Origin: GCA-2733415 sp964608925 | GTDB taxonomy: Bacteria > Bacteroidota > Bacteroidia > Flavobacteriales > Flavobacteriaceae | Direction of reading: 5' to 3' | Assembly (NCBI GenBank): GCA_964608925.1 | Contig: CAZSQD010000003.1 | Span: 1-46,176, forward strand | Length of the DNA: 46,176 nt | Shown: positions 16,980 through 25,274 of the stretch, piece by piece | How the letters are laid out: each line of letters opens with the position of its first letter | Numbering within the stretch: position 1 is the first letter of the stretch | Notes under the pieces: generated by a model | The model's input: the letters and a program-made list of their open reading frames with translations, nothing else | The model's database searches: none | What the model was told of the DNA's origin: nothing | Made by a program: the position numbers and the translations under genes

Positions 16980-17915
16980 TCGTTTTATTCTTTTGTTGTT
17001 TTTAGGGCGTGTTACGGTTTCTTTATGAAAGTTTTTTAATACCGTTTTTGCACGTTTTCTTTCTACTTGTTTGCCATTACTACTTTTTAAGTACGGTATA
17101 AAATTTCTTCCTACAAACTCATAAGCTGTACCTGAAGCAGGGTGATACAATTCTATTTTACCATCATTAATTATAGTTACTTCAAAATACTCATCTCCAA
17201 AATAATCATAATCTAAAGTTAATGCTTTTACATAATTGGTGTCCGTAAAATTAGCTACGTTATATAAACCACTATAATCCCAATATAAATTATGTATTGG
17301 TGTACCCACATAATCTTGTGAACTCCTATATTCACTATTATTACCTCCTGCTAAAAATTGTATAAAATTTTCATTATCAAAAGGGTTTGTAGCACCATCG
17401 TAAGTTCCTGCTTTTTCCCAAGATTCGTATTCTTGTAAAAAATAATGAATGTTGTTGTAAAACACTAAGTCGTAATCAAAAGTGTTTCTATTATACCCGT
17501 ATAAATAATAGCTAGTATGTGTTTGTGGACTATATAACTCAATTTTGTTATAACTAATAGGATGAACTTCTAAATCCCATAAACCATTAATGTCATGGCT
17601 AATTTCTACTATGTTATTATAGGCGTTATAATAGCCTACATCAATACCAAAACCGTTACCAGTACTTCCAATGCCAACTAGGTTATTGTTCGCAAATAAA
17701 GTTCCGTTTTTAAATGATACAGTAAATGCTTTTTGTAAAAAAGGTACTTCGCCATTACCTTGAGTTTCATTGATGTCCACATACCATAACTCATGACTTT
17801 CTAAAGTGTCAAAAGTTGATGTTGAAGCAGTATGGTTATCGTTTACTTCTGCTTCACAAGAAGCAAAAAAGATACTTAATAAGGTGATTCCGAATAATAG
17901 TTTTAGTGTTTTCAT
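16977..17915 (-). CDS. Lipoprotein of unknown function
   Basis: A 312-residue lipoprotein: the signal peptide MKTLKLLFGITLLSIFFASC has its lipobox Cys at residue 20, so it is anchored in the inner or outer membrane. The mature part is rich in Tyr, Asn and Asp, with two similar halves (ELWYVDINETQGNGEVPFLQKAF near the start, and short strands LYSPQTHTSYYLYG and LYHPASGTAYEFVG that look like an internal repeat), suggesting a beta-rich fold. The last 30 residues are very basic (VERKRAKTVLKNF..RPKNNKRIKR). Similar proteins have, as I recall, been misnamed as a nicotinate mononucleotide adenylyltransferase; no such motif is present. It shares its 3' end with the oxidoreductase gene downstream. Function unknown. 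Confidence 0.8.
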   Translation of the reverse strand: MKTLKLLFGITLLSIFFASCEAEVNDNHTASTSTFDTLESHELWYVDINETQGNGEVPFLQKAFTVSFKNGTLFANNNLVGIGSTGNGFGIDVGYYNAYNNIVEISHDINGLWDLEVHPISYNKIELYSPQTHTSYYLYGYNRNTFDYDLVFYNNIHYFLQEYESWEKAGTYDGATNPFDNENFIQFLAGGNNSEYRSSQDYVGTPIHNLYWDYSGLYNVANFTDTNYVKALTLDYDYFGDEYFEVTIINDGKIELYHPASGTAYEFVGRNFIPYLKSSNGKQVERKRAKTVLKNFHKETVTRPKNNKRIKR

Positions 17916-18008
17916 AATGATAATATTTTATATACACTATTAATTACAAATGCTATGCCAAAAATGGAATGAAGTATTTTTAGAGTTTAAATACTCATTA
18001 AATTATTG

Positions 18009-18016
18009 TATTTTTG
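18009..18016 (+). promoter_or_regulatory. Candidate -7 box for gpsA
   Basis: TATTTTTG fits TAnnTTTG; TTTA lies at the -33 spacing (17986-17989). It would give a leader of about 115 bases before the gpsA ATG. Confidence 0.4.
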
Positions 18017-18137
18017 AATTGCAATACGAAAGTTTATGATCAGGTATTGCAATTTTCTTTTACGTGAAATAAAACAAAGCACTTTAGTAGTTTTAATGGT
18101 GGTGTATTTATTTCAGAAGTTAGATAAAAATAAAATT

Positions 18138-19136
18138 ATGAGTACTAAAAAATATGCAGTTATAGGAGGCGGTAGTTGGGCTACTGCAATAGTTAAAATG
18201 TTATCTGAAAATTTAAATACGGTAGGTTGGTATATGCGTAATGAAGATGCTATTGCGCATTTAAAAACCGAATTTCATAACCCTAATTACTTGAGTTCGG
18301 TAGAATTTGATATTAATAAACTAAAAATTAGTGCTGATATTAATGAAATAGTTGACTATGCTGATGTAGTTATTTTTGCAATACCTTCTGCTTTTGTAAA
18401 TACTGAATTGCAAAAAATGACTGTTTCTTTGAAAGAAAAAATAATTTTTTCAGCAATAAAAGGTATTGTGCCTGAAACAAATTTAATTGTTGGAGAACAT
18501 TTTCATAAACAATATGGTATACCGTTTAAAAACATTGGAGTTATTACAGGTCCATGTCATGCAGAAGAGGTAGCTTTGGAACGTTTGTCATACCTAACCA
18601 TTGCTTGCTCAAGTGAGGATAATGCTAAAATGGTTGCCAATGTGTTATCAAGTTGGTATATAAAATGTAAAACTTCGGATGATGTTATTGGTACAGAATA
18701 TGCTGCAATGCTAAAGAATATTTATGCAATTGCTGCGGGTATTGCTCATGGTTTGGGCTATGGAGATAATTTTCAAAGTGTATTGATGAGTAATGCAATT
18801 AGAGAAATGGATCGTTTTATTAAAAAGCGACATAAAATGGATCGTAACATTAATGATTCGGCTTATTTAGGAGATTTATTAGTAACGGGCTATTCTGTTT
18901 TTAGTAGAAATAGAATGTTTGGTAATATGATTGGTAAAGGCTACACAGTAAAATCAGCACAAATGGAAATGAGTATGGTTGCTGAAGGATATTACGCTAC
19001 TAATTGTGCTTATATTTTAAATACAACAAGTAGTAATTTTGCCATTACTCCAATTATAGATGCTATTTATCAAATTTTATATAAAAGGAAAAACCCAAAA
19101 AACATTTTTAAAAAATTAACGGATAAATTAGATTAA
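18138..19136 (+). CDS. gpsA: Glycerol-3-phosphate dehydrogenase (NAD(P)+)
   Basis: Reduces dihydroxyacetone phosphate to sn-glycerol 3-phosphate, the backbone of phospholipids. The 332-residue protein has the NAD-binding GGGSWATA (10-17), the conserved FAIPSAFV and SAIKGIVPET stretches, and the catalytic region GTEYAAMLKNIYAIAAGIAHGLGYGDN, followed by LGDLLVTGYS and SRNRMFG. The frame is open 34 codons further upstream, but that extension has no family match and MSTKKYAVIGGGSW is the usual N-terminus. It converges with the rfb cluster. Confidence 0.96.
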   Translation: MSTKKYAVIGGGSWATAIVKMLSENLNTVGWYMRNEDAIAHLKTEFHNPNYLSSVEFDINKLKISADINEIVDYADVVIFAIPSAFVNTELQKMTVSLKEKIIFSAIKGIVPETNLIVGEHFHKQYGIPFKNIGVITGPCHAEEVALERLSYLTIACSSEDNAKMVANVLSSWYIKCKTSDDVIGTEYAAMLKNIYAIAAGIAHGLGYGDNFQSVLMSNAIREMDRFIKKRHKMDRNINDSAYLGDLLVTGYSVFSRNRMFGNMIGKGYTVKSAQMEMSMVAEGYYATNCAYILNTTSSNFAITPIIDAIYQILYKRKNPKNIFKKLTDKLD

Positions 19137-19137
19137 T

Positions 19138-19155
19138 AGCTAAGTGATAGCTTTT
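19138..19155. terminator. Weak hairpin between gpsA and rfbD
   Basis: AGCTA / TAGCT with a 5-base loop and TTTT after it, between two converging genes. Short stem, so only a candidate. Confidence 0.35.
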
Positions 19156-19158
19156 AAT

Positions 19159-20016
19159 TTATATATTTTTAAGTGCTAGCAGTGCTTTTTGTAAGCTATC
19201 TTTCCAATTAGGGATTTGAATTCCTAAATTATTTTTAATTTTAGTTTTATCCATTACGCTATATTTTGGTCTTTCGGCAGGAGTTGGATATTGGGTTGTA
19301 GGGATAGCTCCTAATTTAATTTTGGTATTGGATAGCTCAAAAATTTCTTTAGCAAAATCATGCCAGCTTGCCTCACCTTCATTACTGTAATGATATAAGC
19401 CGTATTTTGTAGCTTGTGTTTCAATAATTTCTAAAATAACTTTAGCTAAATCTTTAGCGTAAGTTGGTGTGCCAAATTGGTCAGCAATAATATTGAGTTC
19501 ATCTCTATCTTTCGCTAATTTCAACATGGTTTTCATGAAGTTATTTGCATGTTCCGAGTATAACCAAGCAGTACGTAAAATGAAATAATTAGTTATTTCT
19601 TCCTGAATAAAAATTTCTCCTGATAGTTTTGTTTGCCCATAAACCGAAATAGGGTTAGTTCTGTCCGTTTCTATATATGGTTTTGTAGTGGTGCCATCAA
19701 AAACAAAATCGGTAGAAACATGAATTAAAGTAGTATTGTTTTCTTGACAAGAAATGGCTAAATTTTTTGCGCCTATTGCATTTACTTGATGTGCTAAATC
19801 AGTTTCCGTTTCGGCTTTATCAACGGCAGTATATGCAGCACAGTTAATGCAGTAATTGTATGTAGATTGCTTAAAATACGCCGTAACAGCATCCTTGTTT
19901 GTAATATCTAATGTATTTGAATCAATAAAAGTAAACGAGTATTGTTTTTTATATTTAACAACATCTTGAATACATTGCCCTAATTGTCCGTTACCACCTA
20001 CTACTAAAATTTTCAT
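19159..20016 (-). CDS. rfbD: dTDP-4-dehydrorhamnose reductase
   Basis: Last step of dTDP-L-rhamnose synthesis: NAD(P)H reduction of dTDP-4-keto-rhamnose. The 285-residue short-chain dehydrogenase has GGNGQLGQ (7-14), STDFVFDG, and the catalytic YGQTK (Y126, K130), then AWLYSEHANNFMKTML and DQFGTPTYAKDLA as in RmlD. It follows rfbC with a single base between stop and start, so it is the last gene of the cluster GH3-DUF6909-wzz-like-rfbB-rfbA-rfbC-rfbD. Confidence 0.96.
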   Translation of the reverse strand: MKILVVGGNGQLGQCIQDVVKYKKQYSFTFIDSNTLDITNKDAVTAYFKQSTYNYCINCAAYTAVDKAETETDLAHQVNAIGAKNLAISCQENNTTLIHVSTDFVFDGTTTKPYIETDRTNPISVYGQTKLSGEIFIQEEITNYFILRTAWLYSEHANNFMKTMLKLAKDRDELNIIADQFGTPTYAKDLAKVILEIIETQATKYGLYHYSNEGEASWHDFAKEIFELSNTKIKLGAIPTTQYPTPAERPKYSVMDKTKIKNNLGIQIPNWKDSLQKALLALKNI

Positions 20017-20017
20017 T

Positions 20018-20560
20018 TTAAAACTGTTCTTTTGTTGTTGGTAGAATGGTGTCTTTTTTAGATACCAAAAATTCGTTTGAATCTAAAATCCAATCAATAT
20101 TTAAAGCTAAGTCATTATAAATAATACCGCCTTCAGAAGCTTTATTGTAAAAATTATCGCATTTATAATTAAAAACTACGGTATCACTCAAAACAATAAA
20201 CCCGTGAGCAAAACCACGAGGCACAAAAAATTGTTTTTTATTTTCTGCGGATAATTGTACGGAAACGTGTTGCAAAAATGTAGGAGAATCTTTTCTAATA
20301 TCTACTGCAACATCTAAAACTTCACCATGAGTTACACGTACTAATTTTGCTTGCGCATGTTCACCTCCTTGAAAGTGTAAACCACGTAATACTCCTTTTG
20401 TTGAAAACGATTCGTTATCTTGAATAAATACAGTATTTGTGTTTGTTAATTCATTAAATTTTTGCTGGTTATAACTTTCAAAAAAGTAGCCTCTATCATC
20501 ATTAAAAACTATAGGCTCAATGATAAAACAACCTTTTAATTTGGTTTCTATTGCTTTCAT
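20018..20560 (-). CDS. rfbC: dTDP-4-dehydrorhamnose 3,5-epimerase
   Basis: Epimerises C3 and C5 of dTDP-4-keto-6-deoxyglucose. The 180-residue cupin has DDRGYFFESY, the active-site RGLHFQ (H62), AKLVRVTHGEVLDVAVDIR and FVPRGFAHGFIVLSD, all standard for RmlC. A four-codon upstream extension (MYYF) exists; the second Met, MKAIETKLKG, gives the family N-terminus. It is separated from rfbA by 107 bases, the only sizeable gap in the cluster, in which I see no gene or clear hairpin. Confidence 0.96.
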   Translation of the reverse strand: MKAIETKLKGCFIIEPIVFNDDRGYFFESYNQQKFNELTNTNTVFIQDNESFSTKGVLRGLHFQGGEHAQAKLVRVTHGEVLDVAVDIRKDSPTFLQHVSVQLSAENKKQFFVPRGFAHGFIVLSDTVVFNYKCDNFYNKASEGGIIYNDLALNIDWILDSNEFLVSKKDTILPTTKEQF

Positions 20561-20667
20561 AAAATAGTACAAATAATTTTATTCAGAATTAAGTATATCG
20601 TTTCTCCTCTCAATTTAGGCATTAAGTAAATTGGAAAATTACATTTTTTTAAGCTATTGCTCCACAA

Positions 20668-21528
20668 TTAATCTACAATACTCATTAAATGTTTACCATA
20701 ACCGCTTTTTAGTAAAGGTGTAGCTAATGCTTTTAGTGCTGCTTTTGTAATAAAACCACTGCGATAAGCGGCTTCTTCAATAGCTCCTATTTTAAGACCT
20801 TGACGTTCTTCAATAACTTGTACAAACTGTGATGCTTGCATTAAAGAAATAAACGTACCCGTATCTAACCAAGCAGTTCCTTTATCTAAAATACTCACTT
20901 TTAATTTACCTCTTTTTAAGTATTCTTTATTAATGTCGGTAATTTCTAACTCTCCTCTATGACTGGGCTTAATGTTTTTTGCAATTTCAACTACATCATT
21001 ATCATAAAAATAAATACCAGGTACTGCAAAATTTGATTTTGGGTGCTCTGGTTTTTCTTCAATAGATAAAACTTTTCCATCTGCATCAAAATCTACTACG
21101 CCATAACGTTCCGGGTCATGTACGTGATATGCGTAAACAATACCTCCATTTGGGTTGTTGTTTTGTTGTAATAATTTTGACAATCCTGTGCCATAAAAAA
21201 TATTATCTCCTAACACCAAAGCAACTTTATCACTACCAATAAAATCGGCTCCAATAATAAAGGCTTCTGCTAAACCGTTTGGATGTTCTTGTACTGCGTA
21301 TTCAAAGGTGCATCCTAAATTTTTACCGTCACCTAATAGTTTTTTAAATAAAGGTAAATCTTGTGGTGTAGAAATAATTAATATTTCATTAATACCTGCG
21401 TTTATTAAGGTTGATAACGGATAATAAATCATCGGTTTGTCATAAACGGGCATTAATTGTTTGCTCACCGCTATAGTTAATGGGTGTAAACGTGTACCTG
21501 AACCTCCTGCTAAAATAATTCCTTTCAT
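20668..21528 (-). CDS. rfbA: Glucose-1-phosphate thymidylyltransferase
   Basis: Makes dTDP-glucose from dTTP and glucose 1-phosphate, the first step of dTDP-L-rhamnose synthesis. The 286-residue protein has the nucleotide-binding GGSGTRLHPLT (8-18), KQLMPVYDKPMIYYPLS, LVLGDNIFYG (metal Asp), YGVVDFD and the product-contact WLDTGT. Length matches RmlA of the short (bacterial homotetramer) type. It starts two bases after the rfbB stop. Confidence 0.97.
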   Translation of the reverse strand: MKGIILAGGSGTRLHPLTIAVSKQLMPVYDKPMIYYPLSTLINAGINEILIISTPQDLPLFKKLLGDGKNLGCTFEYAVQEHPNGLAEAFIIGADFIGSDKVALVLGDNIFYGTGLSKLLQQNNNPNGGIVYAYHVHDPERYGVVDFDADGKVLSIEEKPEHPKSNFAVPGIYFYDNDVVEIAKNIKPSHRGELEITDINKEYLKRGKLKVSILDKGTAWLDTGTFISLMQASQFVQVIEERQGLKIGAIEEAAYRSGFITKAALKALATPLLKSGYGKHLMSIVD

Positions 21529-21530
21529 AA

Positions 21531-22541
21531 TTACTTTGTATATTTATTAACGTACCAATTAATAGTTTTTAAAATTCCTGATTCAAAATTTTCATCAGCT
21601 TTCCAACCTAATTCATTTTCAATTTTAGAAGCATCAATTGCATATCTAAAATCATGACCTGGTCTATCCGTTACATAAGATTTTAAATCTTTATAAGTAC
21701 CTTTTTTACGAGGATGAATACCATCTAAAACTTCGCAAATAGTATCTACAATGTATAAGTTATTGCGTTCATTACGGCCGCCAATGTTGTAAGTTTCTCC
21801 TGTAATTCCTGTATTAAATGCAATTTCAATTCCTTTGCAATGATCTAATACATATAACCAATCGCGTATATTTAAACCGTCACCGTAAATAGGAATATTT
21901 TCTTCGGATAAACATTTTCTAATAATAGTAGGTATTAGCTTTTCATCATGTTGGTTAGGTCCATAATTGTTAGAACAATTGGTGGTTACCACATTCATCC
22001 CATAGGTATGAAAGTAACTGCGCACAATAAAATCTGACGCCGCTTTTGATGCGCTATATGGGCTATTTGGCGCATAAGGTGTTGTTTCTTCAAATAAACC
22101 TGTTTTACCTAATGTTCCGTAAACCTCATCCGTAGAAACATGTAAAAAACGTGCGTTTTTAAATTCAATTTTTATTTGGTTCGGAGCATCCATCCAGTAT
22201 TTATAAGCAACATCTAATAAATTAAAAGAGCCTACAATATTAGTGTCAATAAATGCGCTTGGATTTTTAATAGAATTATCTACATGAGATTCTGCAGCAA
22301 AATGAATTACATCTGTAATATTGTGTTTAGCAAAAATAGCTTCTACTAATTTTCTGTCGCAAATATCTCCTTCTATAAAATGATAATTTTTATAGTTTTC
22401 AACAGTCTTTAAATTATTTAAATCACCAGCGTAGGTTAATTTGTCTAAATTAAAAATGGTTATATTTTCATTTTGTAACATATGTGCTACAAAGTTTGAA
22501 CCTATAAAACCTGCTCCTCCTGTAACTAATATGTTTTTCAT
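21531..22541 (-). CDS. rfbB: dTDP-glucose 4,6-dehydratase
   Basis: Converts dTDP-glucose to dTDP-4-keto-6-deoxyglucose with bound NAD. The 336-residue extended SDR has GGAGFIGSN (8-16), AAESHVDNSI, the catalytic triad region STDEVYG (T137, D138, E139), YSASK (Y162, K166), and NNYGPNQHDEKLIP. All catalytic residues are present. It starts two bases after the Wzz-like gene and ends two bases before rfbA, so it is inside a tight operon. Confidence 0.97.
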   Translation of the reverse strand: MKNILVTGGAGFIGSNFVAHMLQNENITIFNLDKLTYAGDLNNLKTVENYKNYHFIEGDICDRKLVEAIFAKHNITDVIHFAAESHVDNSIKNPSAFIDTNIVGSFNLLDVAYKYWMDAPNQIKIEFKNARFLHVSTDEVYGTLGKTGLFEETTPYAPNSPYSASKAASDFIVRSYFHTYGMNVVTTNCSNNYGPNQHDEKLIPTIIRKCLSEENIPIYGDGLNIRDWLYVLDHCKGIEIAFNTGITGETYNIGGRNERNNLYIVDTICEVLDGIHPRKKGTYKDLKSYVTDRPGHDFRYAIDASKIENELGWKADENFESGILKTINWYVNKYTK

Positions 22542-22543
22542 GT

Positions 22544-23593
22544 TTAATCTAATTTATAATTTTTGATATAGTTGTTAAATTTAATTCCAAAAATTGCTAG
22601 CAAACTTAAAATAAATGCAATTATTGGAAACATAAATTTCATTTTTTGAAAAAGACTTCCTTGCACTGTTCCTATTGCAGGAAATGCAGAAACCACTTCA
22701 AATAATTTATCTTCTTTAATAGCTTGTTGTCCTAAGTCTGTTAATTCATTTCGCAATTTTAAACTTAATTGTAAGGCGTCAAATTCACGTGTTTTCTTTT
22801 GTTCTTCACCAATAATTACAGGCGTACCACTAAGTGTAGTGATCTTTTTATTTTGCACTTTTGATAATTCTTTGGTGTACATTTCCTGAATTTTTTCAAC
22901 ATCGCTTATTTGTTTTTCTAAAGATATTTTTTTCATCTTAAAAATAGAATCTTTTTTCTTCTTACTATTAACAGAATATTTTGTTTGAAAAGTTTTTTCA
23001 AATCCAGTATCTAATTTTAAGAAAATATCTTTTTGCTTAGATTCTACGGTGATTTCATACATTGAAGAGTTGTACATGCTCATTTCTTCAATAAACTTAT
23101 CATATTCAACCATTTTAGCCGTTGTAGAATCTACAGATTTTATAAATTCATCATATGCTTTAATTTTTTCAAGTTCATTTTCTGGACCAGGATTCATTTT
23201 AAAGGATGATAAATTGCTGGCTTCATCTTTAGTAATTTCAAAAATAGAAGCTAATTTAGTTGAATCACGATTAGCAATTAAAGCATTGTAATAATCAATA
23301 TTGCTTACCAATTGAAATTTACCTTCATACATAGGCTTAATCATCATTGTAGAAGAATACACTTTTGGTTTGTACATATCAGAAACATATCCTAAAGCAA
23401 AAGCAAGACCCATAAAAGCGGCAATTTTTATAGCGTATTTTTGTAGTATTTGAAGAAAGGCAATAAATACTTCGTAAATTGTTTTTGCTCCTATAAAAAC
23501 TAATTTTAAAATAGATTTAATTTTTTGTTCAAAAAAACCGAAGAGTTGTAATAAATCTATTTCTTCAGCTCCGTTATTTGGTGTATTTCCCAT
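22544..23593 (-). CDS. Wzz-like chain-length/polysaccharide membrane protein
   Basis: A 349-residue protein with the polysaccharide co-polymerase layout: short cytoplasmic start, first membrane helix at about 52-70 (YAIKIAAFMGLAFALGYVS), a large periplasmic part with helical, probably coiled-coil segments (about 110-290, with many K/E repeats), and a second helix near the C-terminus (about 318-340, MFPIIAFILSLLAIFGI). The strand after the first helix (PKVYSSTMMIKP) resembles the Wzz domain start. There is no proline-rich Wzz motif before helix 2 and no tyrosine-kinase domain. Its place before rfbBACD suggests control of length or export of a rhamnose-containing glycan. Family assignment is by layout. 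Confidence 0.75.
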   Translation of the reverse strand: MGNTPNNGAEEIDLLQLFGFFEQKIKSILKLVFIGAKTIYEVFIAFLQILQKYAIKIAAFMGLAFALGYVSDMYKPKVYSSTMMIKPMYEGKFQLVSNIDYYNALIANRDSTKLASIFEITKDEASNLSSFKMNPGPENELEKIKAYDEFIKSVDSTTAKMVEYDKFIEEMSMYNSSMYEITVESKQKDIFLKLDTGFEKTFQTKYSVNSKKKKDSIFKMKKISLEKQISDVEKIQEMYTKELSKVQNKKITTLSGTPVIIGEEQKKTREFDALQLSLKLRNELTDLGQQAIKEDKLFEVVSAFPAIGTVQGSLFQKMKFMFPIIAFILSLLAIFGIKFNNYIKNYKLD

Positions 23594-23599
23594 TTATAT

Positions 23600-25246
23600 T
23601 TATTTGTTTAGTATTTGTTTTAATATATTTTTTGTTATAATATAGGTGGGTTTTACCCCTGTTGTTCCTAAGCCGCCAGAAGCTAATGTGCTACCAGTTT
23701 CTAAAGGATTGTCTGATGCGTAATACGCATATCTAACCTTTACATTTTCATTAATGTTGCCTCTAATTTTAGAAGCAGACTGTATTGCTTTTTGATAATG
23801 TGCGCCCTCCATTTCTAATCCTATAACATTCCATGTAGAGCGATGAAAGTATTTTAAAATATCTTTATTTTGTAAAGAGGTTCCTAAAACAGTAATCATA
23901 GCACCTTCCGTTACATTGACGCCTTCAAAATCGGTTGCTTTTAACTCATTTTTAAACGGATAATTGTCTGCGGTACCTTCAAAAATATGTGCGGAAGGTA
24001 TCATAATATCACCTTTCCCACCTTCTAAAATACCTGCCTTTCCCATTATAGAAAGTGACTTTACATTTAAATGTAGTTTTTCTTTTTTAATTTTAAAAGG
24101 TCTTAATAGCTCATCAATTGTTTCATACGCTTGCTCTCCAAATGCATAATCCATTACAATTAATACTTCTTTGTTTTTCTTATCTATTTTAGATAAATCA
24201 AAAATTTGTACGTTAATGTTTGTGCCTGATTCATCTTTTAAATAAATCATTCCGTTTTGTAACGCCGCTTTAGTTACTTTATTACGTAGTGTGTCATTTT
24301 TACCATCACTAAGTGCTTCGTAAATTTCAAATAACGATTTTTTCTTCACCTCACTAGTTAATGCTTTGGGTACAAATAAGGTATTCATAACACTGTGCAT
24401 ATTCGCACTAATAATATGAATTGGGTTGTTAATTAAACTATGTTTTAGTAAGGTTTCTTTTATGGTGTTTGCCCAAATTTCACCATGTATATGATGCCCT
24501 AAACGCTCTCTTAAAACAGGAGAAAAGGTAATTACTCTTTTGGGTTGTCCTAAATTTTCTTCAATAGCTAATTTGCCTAACCAATAAATAATACTTAAAA
24601 AACGATCAGGGTTTTTAGCATCAGCATAATCATTATATACTTCATTAACTTCAGAAAAAGTTCTTCCTAAAATATTTGCGGTATGTGTTAAAGCTATTTC
24701 TCGTTCTTTACGTGATAATTTTTTAGATGAAGCTACTGCTGCTTCTAATTTTAACCAATCACGCTTTAATTCGCCTTTATCTCCAATTACCACACGACTC
24801 ATAATTTTATGTGATTCAACAAATAAAAAGGTTAAGTGTGTAAGAATGTCATATATTTCTGAACGCCCTCGAGTGATTTCAATATTCATTTGCTCGGCAT
24901 CTATACGATAGCAATTTCTTCTTCTTTTTGATGGGATAATGACTTCAAAATGAGAGTTTGAAAAACCTTCGTCAGAAGTTAAGTTAATAAATCTACACTC
25001 TTCAATGCCAATAGGCAGGCGGTCTATAACGTATTTTAACCCGTTTAATTCCACTTTTTCTTCAGCAATGGAACCATAAATTTCTGGTCTTAATTGCAAT
25101 AAAGCTTCTCGTAAAGTTTCTCCTGAAACGCCCATAGGTTTATAAAACCCTCTATTAAATAAATGACGCATTGTAATATATAAACGCTCTATTGCGCTTG
25201 AACTTTCTTGTGCTCTGGTACGTGTTATGTGTTTAATTTCCTTCAT
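23600..25246 (-). CDS. DUF6909-like protein with a nucleoside-phosphorylase-like C-terminal part
   Basis: A 548-residue soluble protein that I recognise only as a conserved Bacteroidota hypothetical (I believe Pfam DUF6909). The N-terminal half (1-240) is helical and charged, with MKEIKHITRTRAQESSSAIERLYITMRHLFNRGFY. The C-terminal part has features like the purine/uridine phosphorylase fold: SIMGKAGILEGGKGDIMIPSAHIFEGTADNYPF, GAMITVLGTSLQ, and VIGLEMEGAHY (E478-M479-E480), like the substrate-ribose Met-Glu motif. This resemblance is by eye. It sits between the GH3 gene (28 bases) and the Wzz-like gene (6 bases), in the same operon as the rhamnose genes. Confidence 0.75.
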   Translation of the reverse strand: MKEIKHITRTRAQESSSAIERLYITMRHLFNRGFYKPMGVSGETLREALLQLRPEIYGSIAEEKVELNGLKYVIDRLPIGIEECRFINLTSDEGFSNSHFEVIIPSKRRRNCYRIDAEQMNIEITRGRSEIYDILTHLTFLFVESHKIMSRVVIGDKGELKRDWLKLEAAVASSKKLSRKEREIALTHTANILGRTFSEVNEVYNDYADAKNPDRFLSIIYWLGKLAIEENLGQPKRVITFSPVLRERLGHHIHGEIWANTIKETLLKHSLINNPIHIISANMHSVMNTLFVPKALTSEVKKKSLFEIYEALSDGKNDTLRNKVTKAALQNGMIYLKDESGTNINVQIFDLSKIDKKNKEVLIVMDYAFGEQAYETIDELLRPFKIKKEKLHLNVKSLSIMGKAGILEGGKGDIMIPSAHIFEGTADNYPFKNELKATDFEGVNVTEGAMITVLGTSLQNKDILKYFHRSTWNVIGLEMEGAHYQKAIQSASKIRGNINENVKVRYAYYASDNPLETGSTLASGGLGTTGVKPTYIITKNILKQILNK

Positions 25247-25274
25247 CTAACCTACAAATATAATACTATCTCTA

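Noticed and set aside
16977..17915. Lipoprotein as nicotinate mononucleotide adenylyltransferase
   Set aside because: No HxGH motif or nucleotidyltransferase fold signature; the true NadD is the 192-residue protein encoded at 13829-14407.
18036..18137. 34-codon N-terminal extension of GpsA
   Set aside because: The family begins at the MSTKKYAVIGGGSW Met; the extension overlaps the leader and has no match.
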